Positions 31,905-42,379 of a stretch of 64,000 bases of DNA are shown here, in pieces (the stretch's first letter is position 1; the number at the start of each line of letters is the position of its first letter). The stretch spans positions 38,192,895 through 38,256,894 of the forward strand of contig CM064502.1 in assembly GCA_032716605.1 (NCBI GenBank). The letters run 5' to 3'. The stretch is from Paralithodes platypus (lineage: Eukaryota; Arthropoda; Malacostraca; Decapoda; Lithodidae). The notes below the pieces were generated by a model that searched no databases, was not told where the DNA came from, and saw nothing but the letters and a program-made list of their open reading frames with translations. The translations under genes and the position numbers were made by a program.

Positions 31905-33728
31905 TGTGACGTTAACCACTCCGTTAGAACCGCATGGCTTGTCCTACAGTGACTCGCTAGGATCGCCAGGGCAGTGGATGGGGCTACAGTTTGTGTATTA
32001 GAGTGTGCTTTATTTCATATGAAAGCTCGTGTCATGGGCAGTCCAGAAAGGCTCTTTGTTTTCGCCCATGTCAAGGCTTTATATATTTAATTGTAAAGTA
32101 TATATTTTATCATTAACTAGTAATGATAGGATCTGGGAGAGAGAGAGGGAGTAGAACAGAGTGAGAGGGGGCGCCCAGTGTTTTTTGTCCCGCTCGATGA
32201 CGTCACGGCTGGCTGCCTCGCGGGGGTTGGTGGAGAGAGGCCCTTACCATGCTGTAAGCTTTGCTAGTGGTTAGAGGACTTGTAACCGCTGTTTTCCCAC
32301 GCGGCTCGAGCTAGTGCGAGTATATATACAGTTCCTCGCCACTCTCTCCCTCAGATCTGGTTTCTAGAACACACCCATCTTTTTTCCCTTGCTATCTGTC
32401 CCCGCTCCGTACCTGAGAATCTTTTCCTCTGCCTATCTCTCTCATTTTCCATATCTTTCACCACCTTTTATTTATATTATACCCCTCTGGTTAACTCTGC
32501 AAAATCAGCTTCATGCTGGCCAGTTGTATTGTGTGTTAAGGTCTGATATAGCCTATGTATGTTAGTTGTTAAGATAAGTGGATCACGAAGCATTGGTTGG
32601 CATTTATATTGTTTAGTACTGCTTCCTTTAGTTATTAGTGTTCTGCTGGATTAGATAATGCTAGACTAGGAGTCTGATATTATAGGTATTGTTTCCTATG
32701 AGTTAAAAGTTAAAAAGTTAAAAGTTAAAAGTTCCTTTCAGTTAAAAGCGGCACGACATACCTGAGAACTGGAGTTGATTGAGTAAATTCTAGTCTGTGT
32801 GCCATTGAGAGTAGAGCATGCACGAATGAGGGTTCTTTGCCTATACCATTCTGCACTGTTCTAGTCTCGATTGTTTGTCTTTGAGGTACGCCAGGAGAAC
32901 GCTTAATACTTCGGTATTAAGGTTTCTCAAGAGAGCTACCCTTCATTATAACGTAATATTTGACGCACAGACTTGAGATTTGCACTAGGCTATGCAGCAT
33001 GCCATGCGCACCAGTATCTCGTATCATTGACTCTAGCTAGACTTTATCAGTCACAGTAGACATTAAGTATATTAACCTAATTACTCTTTTTATGCATACC
33101 CATTTATGATTACACAAGCATGTCGCAGCCTAGTTTGATGTATTGAGACACAAACGACTTAGGCTCTTTTTGTTGATAGGAATACTGCATTGTCGTGGCG
33201 ATTATTATTATTGTTGTTGTGTTTAGGATATTCTTGGCTCCGACGGCATTATATATATTCTGCCTTTTTGTGTGCATAGCCTGCACGAGCATTGTTCCGC
33301 TGCCTGCCTTTTTGGGTTCCATTTCCGATACGAGCATCTTTATAGCATCTAACATTTAAAGAAGATTCCTTGTTAGTGTTGAAGGACTTTAGTGCACTTT
33401 CTTTCATGCAGGAGTGCCTGACATTTATTGATTAAAGTAACGTAAGCTGTAACTTCTCTTACCACCTTACTTTGCATACCATAACCAAGCACCTTCGGTT
33501 ATAGGTAGTAATAGGCGGTTTTCACATAACATTAAGCCTAGAGTAGACGCACATTTATTGAGAGTTTGATAGCCTATTATTGCATATAGAACTCTGTAGA
33601 GTATTTGTGTTCTTTGTTCACTGGGAATATACATCAGAGGTTGGAGCTAGCGCTTTCCGTTGTAACATTTATGCCATTACTAGTCCAATGAATAAGAGCC
33701 CTGATATATTTGAACCCCAGTCGTAACA
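31905..33728. mobile_element. Solo LTR (about 1.82 kb)
   Basis: The segment TGTGACGTTAACC...CAGTCGTAACA begins TG and ends CA. It is flanked by TTGG on both sides (31901-31904, 33729-33732) and precisely interrupts the LINE. It has no coding region. It contains TGACGTCA at 32198-32205 and a TATATATA box near 32322. Its ends match those I propose for the Gmr1-like 3' LTR. Part of the interior has a short tandem GTTAAAA repeat near 32703. Confidence 0.75.
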
Positions 33729-33840
33729 TTGGTGAGTGGACATGAGTTAATGAGACGGAAGACTTTATTTTCTACGTTGTCTAGAAGTGCAGTGTGAGAG
33801 GATCCTCCCCACAATATTCCATAACTGTGCTCAATACTGG
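33729..33840 (-). mobile_element. Jockey-like LINE, part 2 (beyond the solo LTR)
   Basis: TTGGTGAGTGGAC through GTGTGAGAGGATCCTCCCCAC continues the LINE sequence seen at 56575-56665. The match fades after about 33840, where the LINE is 5'-truncated. Confidence 0.75.
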
Positions 33841-33924
33841 TATCTGTATAAGAGACAACTGGGGGGTGGGGGAGTTGTGGATTATGGAAAAGGGAATAGT
33901 GTGTGTGTGTGTGTGTAATAGTAA

Positions 33925-34225
33925 TAATCGGTTTATTTCGAGCCGACAGCCAATGAGACTGAAAATACACAATTCCTTAACCTAACTTATCATAAGAGGC
34001 CAACATATTGACTCTGGCTGCCACAAGGAAGCCCCACATACCCTCAGAATGAGTAGGATGTATGCAGGGAACCAGGTGGAACCCAGATGTGGCACATCCA
34101 CACCTAACCTCCACAGCCCGGAAAGGTTTTTGACCGAAACCCCCCTGGCAGGAAGCTGGGATCGAATCCTCACTACAAGAGTCAGGCAACTATAATACAA
34201 TGACCCAATGCGATCGGCCACTGTC
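33925..34225 (-). repeat. tRNA-derived SINE with GT-repeat flanks
   Basis: On the minus strand, GGGTCATTGTATTATAG (34208-34187, A-box region) is followed by GAGGATTCGATCCC (34171-34158, B-box). A unique body runs to CGAAATAAACCGATTATTAC near 33925, beside (GT)n. It is a probable arthropod-type SINE; no poly-A. Confidence 0.6.
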
Positions 34226-34271
34226 TCTGTGTGTGTGTGTGTGTTCGGTTGAGTTTGTCTGTGTGTGTGTG

Positions 34272-34530
34272 TGTCCAGGCATTTTGACTCGAACGTCCCT
34301 TGATTTTGGCCCTGTCACTCTTTCAACTATGGGGTAGGCACTCGCTACAGGCAGTTCTGCCTTTTGTCTCCCTCACTCACATTGAAAATACAAAAGGCAA
34401 AACTGCCTGTGACGAGTGCCTCCCCCAGAGTTAAAAGAGTGACAGGGCCATAATCAAAGAACGTTCGAGCCAACATGTCTGGACACACGGAGTTTGAAAC
34501 AATTTAAGTCATAGGATGAAGGAAAAGTGT
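34272..34530. mobile_element. Two LINE 3' ends arranged tail to tail
   Basis: 34272-34383 is the LINE 3' end on the plus strand (GTCCAGGCATTTTGACTCGA ... CTCACTCACATTG). 34389-34530 is the same segment on the minus strand. The 3' ends face each other across a few bases, which makes an imperfect palindrome with arms of about 100 bp. Flanked by (GT)n. Confidence 0.75.
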
Positions 34531-34627
34531 GTGTGTTTGTGTGTGTGTGTTATGTGTGTTGCGTGTGTGTGTGCTGATAATGAAGTAACGGAACTGCAAG
34601 GAAACATAAAGGAAAGTATTCGTTATT

Positions 34628-34930
34628 TTTTCCTGAACCTCTTTCTCCTTCATGTTTATCATCATTAGTTTTCAAATACTTTCGCCGATTTCTTTGTCAA
34701 TATTAAGACATTTCGTGCCATTTTCGTGTCGATTTTTTTCCTGGCGAGCGATATATTAGGAGGAACTGGCCTTCGGCCGGGATATTCTTCTACCGAAAAA
34801 TGTACAAAAAACATATCGACGGGGGTCTTTGAGATGGTGTTGCTTTAAGCTTGATAGAAGTCTAACAAATTAAAACAAATTAAAACAAATATACATACCG
34901 GTAATAATATAAAATATATAAACAAATAAA
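34628..34930 (+). repeat. GC-hairpin repeat family, copy H1
   Basis: The copy shows the family landmarks: CTTTCTCC, TTTTCAAATACTTTCGCCGA, GTCGATTTTTTTCCTGGCGA, a CTGGCCTTCGGCCGG hairpin at about 34766-34780, TTCTACCGAAAAATGTACA and CTTGATAGAAGTCTAAC. No ORF. Confidence 0.65.
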
Positions 34931-35059
34931 ATAACGTCCCCTTAAAGGTGAGAGGACAAAATATAGTGGCTTACATATGGAAAGGATTTATAAAAGACCA
35001 CCCTTCGCTTACATAGGGTTAAGGGGGTAGGGTTGATTTTTGGGTCATTTATTTATTTA

Positions 35060-35310
35060 TCTATATATTATTCAGTTTCCTTGCTAGACCTCCATCAAGC
35101 TTTAAAAAAAATAAAATAAATAAAAATAAACCCCCCTTCTAAATAAATTTGTACATTTTTCGGCCGGGTTCCTTCAAAATATACAGACTCGCTATTGTTC
35201 TCCAGGAAAAAAATGACACCTAAATAGCACGAAAGGTCCTAATATTTATGAAGAAATAGAATGAAAGGTCTTAAAATCGCCAAACTAATGGCATGAACCT
35301 CGTATAATAG
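35060..35310 (-). repeat. GC-hairpin repeat family, copy H5 (inverted)
   Basis: It reads the family in reverse: CTAGACCTCCATCAAGCTTT, TTTCGGCCGGGTTCCTT, CTATTGTTCTCCAGGAAAAA and AAAGGTCCTAATATTTATGA. A further degraded plus-strand copy lies at about 35370-35560. Confidence 0.6.
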
Positions 35311-35789
35311 CAAAACTATCTGTGCTAAACATGATGGAGAAGATGGAAGATGAGTCGGTTTTCTAGTCCTCCTTCTTCATCATGTTTAGTCCCATTACTT
35401 CTCAGATTGTATGACATTCGGCCCATTTGTTTGTCATGGCAGGACATTTTTCTACCGAAATGTTTTACAAATTAATCTAGGAGGGGGATCTAATGAATGT
35501 ATTTTGTTAAGTATGATGGAGGTCTAGGGAGGAAACTAAACAACTATATAAACATATTTATAAATGAGGAAATAAATGCGGCCATCCCCCTTAAGACACT
35601 TACTTCCCAGCACAGGTTATGCAGACAGAGTAAGACCCACAGTCAAGACCACCAGATGCCTCCACCACCCTCCCATCTTGTTAGGGTCTGGTCCTATCCC
35701 CTTGGTGGTACAACGGCTAAATCAAGAGGCTGGAAATGGTATTATTTTTAACATCGTTCTTAACACCAATAACACTCCCAAATGAAATT

Positions 35790-35885
35790 AGTGAAAACAT
35801 GTGATTCTCCCAGGATTTGAACCCAATTATAGATATCACATACAAACCTCACACGCTCTAGCCATTACACCATCAAGACAGTTAT
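35790..35885 (-). repeat. tRNA-derived SINE
   Basis: On the minus strand GATGGTGTAATGGC (35874-35861) fits an A-box and GGGTTCAAATCCTGG (35824-35811) a B-box. AATTTCATTTGGGAG follows. A decayed second copy is at about 36165-36290. Confidence 0.6.
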
Positions 35886-36164
35886 ATGTACAGCACATGA
35901 CCGCGATTGATATCCATTTATTAAATACTGGATATTAATCTAATCATGTACTGTACCCAACTGCACTATGAATAGCCTAATGTTTAAGTGAGAGGAAAGA
36001 ACATGTTATGGGGTCACAGATCATATAGGACCGACCTCGCTACGAATCATTCTTGAACCTATAAGATCGTGGGGTATATTGATAGTGATTTACCTTTCTA
36101 ACTGGTATAAGATGGGGTACTCTCAAAATTAAGAATATGGAAAAGGCATATTCCAATTTATTAA

Positions 36165-36290
36165 TTTCACTCCCGACACAAAACACCTCCCAATGAAATT
36201 AATGAAAGCATGTGATCCTCTCGGGATTCGAAACTGGGTTATCACATACAGATATTAAACACTCTAACAATTACATCATCAAGACCGTTG
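36165..36290 (-). repeat. tRNA-derived SINE, decayed copy
   Basis: It shares CTTGATGATGTAATTGTTAG (from 36285 leftwards) and a weakened B-box (GTTTCGAATCCC) with the copy at 35790-35885. It continues into the shared ATTTCATTGGGAGGTGTTT. Confidence 0.5.
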
Positions 36291-36658
36291 AAGGTTTAGG
36301 ACATGACTACGATTATATATCCATTTATCGAATAATCTTTAAGTGAAAGGAAAGAACATTTTATGGGGCACAGATCTCTAAGGACCTACCCCGCTATGAA
36401 ATGTTCCTGAACCTATAGGAAAAATCTAATTTATTAATTATGGGGTATATGAATTATGGGCTATATGAATTATGGGGTATATGAATTTTGATTTATCTTT
36501 CTAACTCTTATAAAATGGGTTACTCTCATAAAAATTCCTGGACCCCCTATATTTGTCTTGATGCAATTATAACTATCTGGATTTATTATTGTATAGAACT
36601 TGGTTTTCAATGAATAGTATATATAGTTATGTAGTTGATGTATAGACAAATATATGCA

Positions 36659-36871
36659 TTAACCCCTTCAGCACGATGATGCCCTTTTACCTTTGATGCT
36701 GGCTGACATTTGACGATTTTATTCAAGTTAAGAAGGACCTATGTTACTCAGATGGTTTACCGAGATCGTATTTACCCCTTTGAGTCCTAGAGGTAGATTG
36801 TAAGCAAAAGAAACTTGTCTATTGGTAACCAGAATATGATGAAAATTCCGCCATCGTGCTTAAGGGGTTAA
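36659..36871. mobile_element. TTAA foldback MITE, copy M2 (213 bp)
   Basis: The termini are TTAACCCCTTCAGCACGATG and CATCGTGCTTAAGGGGTTAA, a near-perfect 19-20-bp inverted repeat. The inner arm GACGATTTTATTCAAGTTAA is shared with the other copies. This is the copy with the clearest ends. Confidence 0.8.
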
Positions 36872-37190
36872 TTCGTTTCCCCCTTCTCCCTCATACTTAG
36901 ACCCATTAGTTTTGCGATTTTAAGAAGTTTGTTCACTAGTTTGGCGATTTTGAGACCTTTCGCCCCATTACTTTGCCAATATTAAGACCTTTCGTGCCGT
37001 TTAGATGTCAATTTTTTCCTGGCGAGCGAAAGCGAGCCTGCTATGTTTTAAGGAACCGGCCTTCGGCCGGGAAATTTTTCTACCGAAAAAATTACAAATA
37101 TATCTTGAAAGGAGTGTTTTTTTAAGCTTGATGGAAGTTTAACGAGGACACTCAAAATTAAATAAATACATGTAAAAAAGTAGCCCCCCC
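36872..37190 (+). repeat. GC-hairpin repeat family, copy H2
   Basis: It starts immediately after MITE M2 with TTCGTTTCCCCCTTCTCCCT. It has CTTTCGTGCCGTTTAGATGT, CCTGGCGAGCG, the hairpin CCGGCCTTCGGCCGG (37056-37070) and AAGCTTGATGGAAGT, then a C run at about 37184-37198. Confidence 0.65.
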
Positions 37191-37253
37191 CCCCCCCCAC
37201 CCTCAAAACAAAAAAGGAAAAGAAGTGCTCCTGTGATACCGGCTTTAGTTGTC

Positions 37254-37467
37254 TTAACCCCTTGAAGCTCTGACACGTTTCAGCAGTTTATTTTGGCTAT
37301 CATTACACGATTTTATGCAACTTAGGAAGGATCTGTGGGTACTAAAAGGGTAAATACTATCTCCATCAACCCTTTGACTTCCGTATACCGTTACTAATCT
37401 GAATAACATCATCTAATAGTAGCCAGAAAACAAAACAGAACGGCGTATTGGAGCTTGAAGGGGTTAA
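37254..37467. mobile_element. TTAA foldback MITE, copy M3 (214 bp)
   Basis: The ends are TTAACCCCTTGAAGCTC and GGAGCTTGAAGGGGTTAA (17-18-bp inverted repeat). The inner arm CACGATTTTATGCAACTTAG is shared with the family. Confidence 0.8.
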
Positions 37468-37473
37468 TACAAC

Positions 37474-37630
37474 TTAACCTTACTGTACCGGCGACGTCTA
37501 ATATATATAATTTAAGCTACATTTAGACGAGTTTATTATGCTTAGGAAGGATATATGGTAGCTGAAAGGATGAATTGATGTAGTCTTAGCCTTTGTATGG
37601 ATAGACGTCCTTCCTAACCTTAAGGGGAGA
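37474..37630. mobile_element. TTAA foldback MITE, truncated copy M4
   Basis: It starts TTAACCTTACTGTACCGGCG and contains both inner arms (AGACGAGTTTATTATGCTTA, AGACGTCCTTCCTAACCTTA). The right arm breaks off into the following GC-hairpin repeat. Confidence 0.6.
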
Positions 37631-37639
37631 TATCCACTT

Positions 37640-37950
37640 GAGGGACTTTTTTCTGGACCCCTTTCTCTCTGATGTCTAGCCCCATTGCTTTTTGAGATTT
37701 TAAGATGTTTGCCCCATTAGTTTGGCAATTTTAAGAAGTTTCACCCCCTTTATGTCACTTTTAAGACCTTTCGGCCCATTAAGGTGTCGATTTTTTCCTG
37801 GCGAGCGATAGCGAGCCTGTAATTTAAGAGGAACCGGCCTTCGGCCGGGACATTTTTCTACCGAAAAATTTACAAATTTATCTTGAAAAGGGGTCTGGGG
37901 GGTGTAATTTCAAGCTTGATGGAAGTCTAGGAAAAACACTAAAAACCTCC
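37640..37950 (+). repeat. GC-hairpin repeat family, copy H3
   Basis: The clearest copy: CCCTTTCTCTCTGATGTCTA, GTTTGGCAATTTTAAGAAGT, GTCGATTTTTTCCTGGCGAG, CGATAGCGAGCCTG, GGAACCGGCCTTCGGCCGGG (about 37830-37850), TTCTACCGAAAAATTTACAA and CAAGCTTGATGGAAGTCTAG. Confidence 0.7.
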
Positions 37951-38059
37951 CCTTAATACAATCGTCTAATAGTTGCCAGAATATAATGAAAAGGACGTCA
38001 CCAGTACTGAATGGGTTAAGGGGTGTAGTGGTTAGTGTTTGGTCTATTTGTTATGCATT

Positions 38060-38345
38060 CGTATATTTGTTTAGTTTCCTCACTAGCCCTCCTCCAGCAA
38101 GCTTAACAAAACACTCCCTAGAACCCCCCCCCCCCCCCTTCGAGATAAATTTGTAAATTTTTCGGTAGAAAAATGTCCCGCGGTTCTTCTTTAAAATACA
38201 GGCGAGCGAGACAAAACAATCGACACATAAATGCCACGAAAGGTCTTAAAATTTGGGGTGAAAGGTGGTATAATAACCAAAGTAATGGGTCAACCGTCAT
38301 AAAATCTCAACCCTAATGAGGCTAAGCATGAGGGAGAAGGGGTTC
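38060..38345 (-). repeat. GC-hairpin repeat family, copy H6 (inverted)
   Basis: Reverse orientation: CTCACTAGCCCTCCTCCAGC, AAATTTTTCGGTAGAAAAAT, a mutated hairpin (CCCGCGGTTC), CGACACATAAATGCCACGAA and AAGGTCTTAAAATTTGGG, ending near CTAAGCATGAGGGAGAAGGG. Confidence 0.65.
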
Positions 38346-38689
38346 GAGAACAGCCTTATGCCTCCCCTTAACAATTATATGTTCATGTCTTGCTGAGGCA
38401 CGGTTAGCACTATTCCAACATGAGCCACAGTGAGGTTGTGACGGGGGTACTGTACTGTAATGGCATATTTGTATTAAATTCCACTCCATTAGGTATCTGA
38501 TAAGGAGTTGCTGGAATTCTTGTTTCAATTGCCTGGTTTCCCCCACTGTTATCTATCTGTGGCTCACCTACACAGACAGTAATCCAGCTAACTCTCACAA
38601 ACACCTCCTCCTCCTATTCATTTCACTACACTTAACGGGCACACCACACTTCTTTCCAACACACCTAAATGACCTCTAACGTACTTTGA

Positions 38690-38772
38690 GTTTGGCTCTC
38701 TGTCACTCTTTCAACTTTTGGGGAGACGCTTGTTACAGGCAGCTTTAACTTTTGTCTCCTTCATTCACATAA
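38690..38772 (+). mobile_element. LINE 3' tail fragment
   Basis: CTCTGTCACTCTTTCAACTT through TTTTGTCTCCTTCATTCACA matches the 3' end of the jockey-like LINE in plus orientation. Only the tail is present. Confidence 0.65.
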
Positions 38773-39169
38773 AACAAATGTAATACATACAACATACAAT
38801 GGTTTAGCGTCATTTTTCCATTACATACATTGTAACGGCTCAGATGGGGTTGCCTTTCAGTAGTTGGAGTGTACTGTAGTACAATAAAGTCCTGCCACAG
38901 CACTGCCCCACCAAGTCATCACTGTGGCTGATGTTGGTATACTGCTAACCGTGCCTCAGCAAGACTCAACAGAGTTCCCCTGCAGCACTTGCACCTGCAG
39001 TATCTGCAACCACACCAGCCTTAACACTGTTACAAAAAGACAGCACCATAACAAGATTCCACTGTATATTAGGCAATTTGGACTATAGAACAATACAGTC
39101 CTGCCCCAACACTGCTCCAACATGCAAACACTGTTGTCTGTAAGTATTAAGGGAAGGTTTTTAGTTTGC

Positions 39170-39450
39170 TCCCTAGACCTCCATCTATCATTTAAAAATA
39201 CCCCCAAGACACCCAAGACACCCACCTCCCCCTTCGAGATAAACTTGTACATTTCTAGGTAGGAGAATGTCCCAGCCGAAGGCCGGTTCCTCTTAAATTA
39301 CAGGTTTACTATCGCTTGCCAGGAACAAAATCGACACCTAAATGAAACGACAGGTCTTTACATTGACAAAGAACTGGGGTGAAAGATCTTAAAGTTAGCA
39401 AACTTCTTATAATTTCAAAGCTAATAGGACTAAACATGAGGGAGACAAAG
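39170..39450 (-). repeat. GC-hairpin repeat family, copy H7 (inverted)
   Basis: Reverse orientation with CCCTAGACCTCCATCTATCA, CCAGCCGAAGGCCGGTTCCT (hairpin, about 39272-39291), TCGACACCTAAATGAAACGA and AGGACTAAACATGAGGGAGA. It ends a few bases before MITE M5. Confidence 0.65.
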
Positions 39451-39464
39451 CAACTACCTCCCCG

Positions 39465-39678
39465 TTAACCCCTTCTGCACTGCCAATTTTTTTTAATTGG
39501 ATTTCAGCTACATTTAGACGATTTTGTGAAGCTTAGGAAAGATATATGGTAGCTAAAAGGATTAATTGAGATAGTCTGTAGCCTTTTAATGGGTAGACGT
39601 CCTTCCAAAGCTGAACAAAATAGTCAAATAGTTGCCAGAATATAATGAAAAGAACATCACCGATACATGAGGGGTTAA
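39465..39678. mobile_element. TTAA foldback MITE, copy M5 (214 bp)
   Basis: It starts TTAACCCCTTCTGCACTGCC and ends ACATGAGGGGTTAA. The long inner arms are GACGATTTTGTGAAGCTTAG and, inverted, GACTATTTTGTTCAGCTTTG, with about 100 bp between them. Confidence 0.75.
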
Positions 39679-39804
39679 GGAACACACGGAAGACAGCGGC
39701 GGTGGTGGTGGTGATGATGATGATGGTGATAGCTAGTCTGGGAACACAATGGAAGCGGTCTCTCTCCGTCGGTTCTACTTATACACATTCCACGGTGTAT
39801 TTTG

Positions 39805-40018
39805 TCAACTCCTTCTGTACCGGTGATGTACTTTTCATTTTAGTCTGGCGACTATTAGACGATGTTGTATAGCTTAGGAAGGCTATTACTCATTAAGAGG
39901 CTACAGACTATCTCAATTAATCCTTTTAGCTATTAGACATCCTTCCTAAGCTTCATCAAATCGTCTAAATGTAGGTGGAGTCAAATAAAAAAATCGTCGC
40001 CGGTACAGAAGGGATTAA
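39805..40018. mobile_element. TTAA foldback MITE, copy M6 (214 bp)
   Basis: The ends are TCAACTCCTTCTGTACCGG and CCGGTACAGAAGGGATTAA, a well-kept 17-19-bp inverted repeat; the left TTAA has drifted to TCAA. Inner arms GACGATGTTGTATAGCTTAG and CCTTCCTAAGCTTCATCAAA. Confidence 0.78.
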
Positions 40019-40144
40019 AGTCACACCGTTATACCGCCAGCTAAAATTGCCAACCCCCGCAGGCGAGCAATTTGTTTAAGGGGGTCACCAGCTTTTTTGT
40101 TTTATCTTTCTCTCCTTTTCTCTCTTTCTCTGGCTTGTATCCAT

Positions 40145-40303
40145 TCGGCTCCAATCAGCCAACTGTTTTAAGAAGTTTCTCCCCATTCAGATGTCGATTT
40201 CTTCCTGGGGAGCGATAGCGAGCCATAATTGTATGGAGAAAACCGCCTTCGCCGGAGACATTTTTATATCGAAAAATGTACAAATTTAGCTTGCTGTAAA
40301 AAA

Positions 40304-40383
<80 letters not shown>

Positions 40384-40402
40384 GGTATATATATATATAT
40401 AT
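40145..40402. repeat. GC-hairpin repeat copy H4 merging into poly-A/(AT)n
   Basis: ATGTCGATTTCTTCCTGGGG, AGCGATAGCGAGCC and a degraded hairpin ACCGCCTTCGCCGG (about 40241-40255) mark the copy. It runs into about 25 A and then about 80 bp of (AT)n (40321-40380), a simple-repeat locus. ORFs here are low-complexity artefacts. Confidence 0.6.
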
Positions 40403-40554
40403 GGGCTCGCTACCGCTCGCCAAGAAAATATTGACACCTGGGTGGGGGTAAATGTCTTAAAACAGTAGGCTAAATGGGGCCGAATGGATACAAGCCAAAG
40501 AGAGAGGGAGAGAAAGAGAAACAAGGTCTAGACCGTTATATTTAGGTTTAAAAA

Positions 40555-41250
40555 TTGAAAAGATGGCTAAATAAGTTACCGCTAGGAAAAGATGTTGCAC
40601 CTAACACAACTACTGATAATTTTGACTGCTTAGCAAATAATGTTTGCATGAGCACACCAAACAATAATGGTACACCTTTCAGTGAAAGATATTTGGCAGT
40701 AGAACTTTACATTACAAGTAACTGTTTCAAAGACTTGGATGACGGGTATGAGGTAGAAAACTATGCAAGTGATGAGACTGATGCATACCAGAAGTGTATG
40801 AACCCTAGCGTACGTGGAGGTAAATCAATTGATTTAGTAATAGAAGAAGAATCTCCGAGGTACATTGGTGGTTATATTGTATGGAAGTTTTGTGTGAAAT
40901 ACCCTCACTTAGGCCAGAGAGCTACTGAATGCAAGTCCATGGACAAGACTTGGACTGAAGAATTAAACAGAGGTGAACTGTATGCTCCCTCAGAGTCTGT
41001 TTATTCTCACTTAACCACAATGACAAAGGTATTTAAGACTGTACATGGGGACAGTCTTAAAGAGGGCAAATAATGTATTAAAAGAATTGTGTTGGACATA
41101 GAAAGTGTTGGAGTTGATCTACCGACTGATGTCATATTCTTCTTTGCCAAAATATCTGTATTTTTTAGAATTAGAAAGATAAATAATAGTATTAGGATAA
41201 ACAAGAAAAAAGCAAGACTTTCAGAAGTGAAAATAGAAAATTTATGAAAA
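40555..41250 (+). pseudogene. P-element-like (THAP9-type) transposase, C-terminal fragment
   Basis: An open frame (40555-41073) reads KRWLNKLPLGKDVAPN, an acidic variable segment, then RYIGGYIVWKFCVKYPHLGQ and YSHLTTMTKVFKTVHG. RYIGGYIVWKF is the counterpart of RYIGRYIASKF in the P element at 41735-44843, and the variable-conserved order is the same. After the TAA at 41071 the frame continues with PTDVIFFFAKISVFFRIRKI, like the C-terminal F-x-R-x-R-I-R segment of THAP9/P proteins. It is a separate, older copy lacking the catalytic domain and termini. Confidence 0.72.
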
Positions 41251-41726
41251 TGCGCAAATAATAGTATGGAGAACATAGCCGTGAATAACATGTGTAAATC
41301 ATATCATCTTTCTTATTATGGTCTATAGTGACATACTGCCAAGAAAAGAGTCTTATACTATCTGTTAAACTATGATATTTCACTAGAATTTGATTCCAAT
41401 GCTGAAAGACTACAATGATATTATTTGTAAGAGTATTGGGGCTTCTACTGTTAAGGAAATAAATTAAGATAACCAAGCAAACCAAAACAATATTTGTGTA
41501 CATATTCTAAGTACGGCACTCCCCTATCAGATGTACAAATAGTGCATATTATATATGTACAAATAATTCCTGCCAACGCCAAATATGCAAACAACTTAGG
41601 GGAGAGAGAGTGAGTTCTGTGGCGGCTATATGGTCCCTCATCTTGGTCCAGTGGTACAGCCTTGGTACAGCCTACGTCATGCGCACAGAGAGCGTAAACT
41701 CATCCTTCGACTGGCCGACCTCTCTA
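41251..41726. other. Flank between the two P-element relics
   Basis: About 475 bp, AT-rich to 41590, then GC-richer sequence leading to CATAGACC. No gene recognised; one short plus-strand ORF (41610-41906) crosses the P-element end and is not believable. Confidence 0.5.
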
Positions 41727-41734
41727 CATAGACC

Positions 41735-41760
41735 CAAGGTTAAGAGATACAACAGGTTGG
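41735..41760. repeat. P-element left terminal inverted repeat
   Basis: 26 bp starting CAAGGTTAAG, identical in inverse to 44818-44843. The palindrome TGACGTCA lies at 41797-41804, 62 bp inside. Confidence 0.92.
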
Positions 41761-41966
41761 AGCATGGGGTCACTCAAACTCGTACCCGCTCGCGCATGAC
41801 GTCACGAGGAAGGAAGGGTCGGAGGTCACTCGACTGTTTACCATTCATTCTCAAAGGAGCAGCCGAGCCAGCACTATCCTCCGTTTTCTTTTACTTCATA
41901 CCGTGATGCTATAACTACTGTATAATGCCCTGTGAAAGTGCAGCTCTTTTATTTTAACTGAACAAA

Positions 41967-42008
41967 ATGCCTTTATATTGTCAAGTTGTTGGATGCATTT
42001 TGGATGCA

Positions 42009-42014
<6 letters not shown>
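41967..42014 (+). pseudogene. Start of a THAP-type zinc finger, cut by (AT)n
   Basis: ATG at 41967 begins M-P-L-Y-C-Q-V-V-G-C, the MPxxC-x4-C start of THAP DNA-binding domains, here in the right place for a P-element transposase N-terminus. After 16 codons the frame enters an (AT)n run (42012-42063) and no rest of the domain (C-x2-H, AVPTIF-like box) is visible. The residue pattern is short, so this is an inference. Confidence 0.5.
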
Positions 42015-42064
<50 letters not shown>

Positions 42065-42074
<10 letters not shown>

Positions 42075-42379
42075 AGTATGTAGGCTATGAACCGTAAAAC
42101 CGTGTAACTTCGGAAATTTTTCGAGGTTTTTTAACGATATCTCCTGACTTTAAACACATTATAGAGATATAACTAGGTAAAGTGATGCGTGGTGATAGTG
42201 CGCGGTAATCCAGGAAGCCTCCTAAAATTATCCTCCATAATAAGAGAGCTATCCTTATCCTAAAGGACCTAAATGGTGTCCGAAGTCATCTTGAAAAGTG
42301 GCTAATTACTTATTATCGCCAATGTCCGAAGTTACGACCCAAGTCCGAAGCGACCTGGTTTTACGGAATGTAATTATTT
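42065..42379. other. Unassigned segment inside the P element
   Basis: About 315 bp with several GTCCGAAG repeats (42279-42350). It does not read as THAP or coiled-coil coding sequence. It may be an intron or another insertion. Confidence 0.4.

Noticed and set aside
41610..41906. 98-codon ORF across the left P-element end
   Set aside because: It spans the target duplication and terminus, so it cannot be an ancestral gene; no domain seen.
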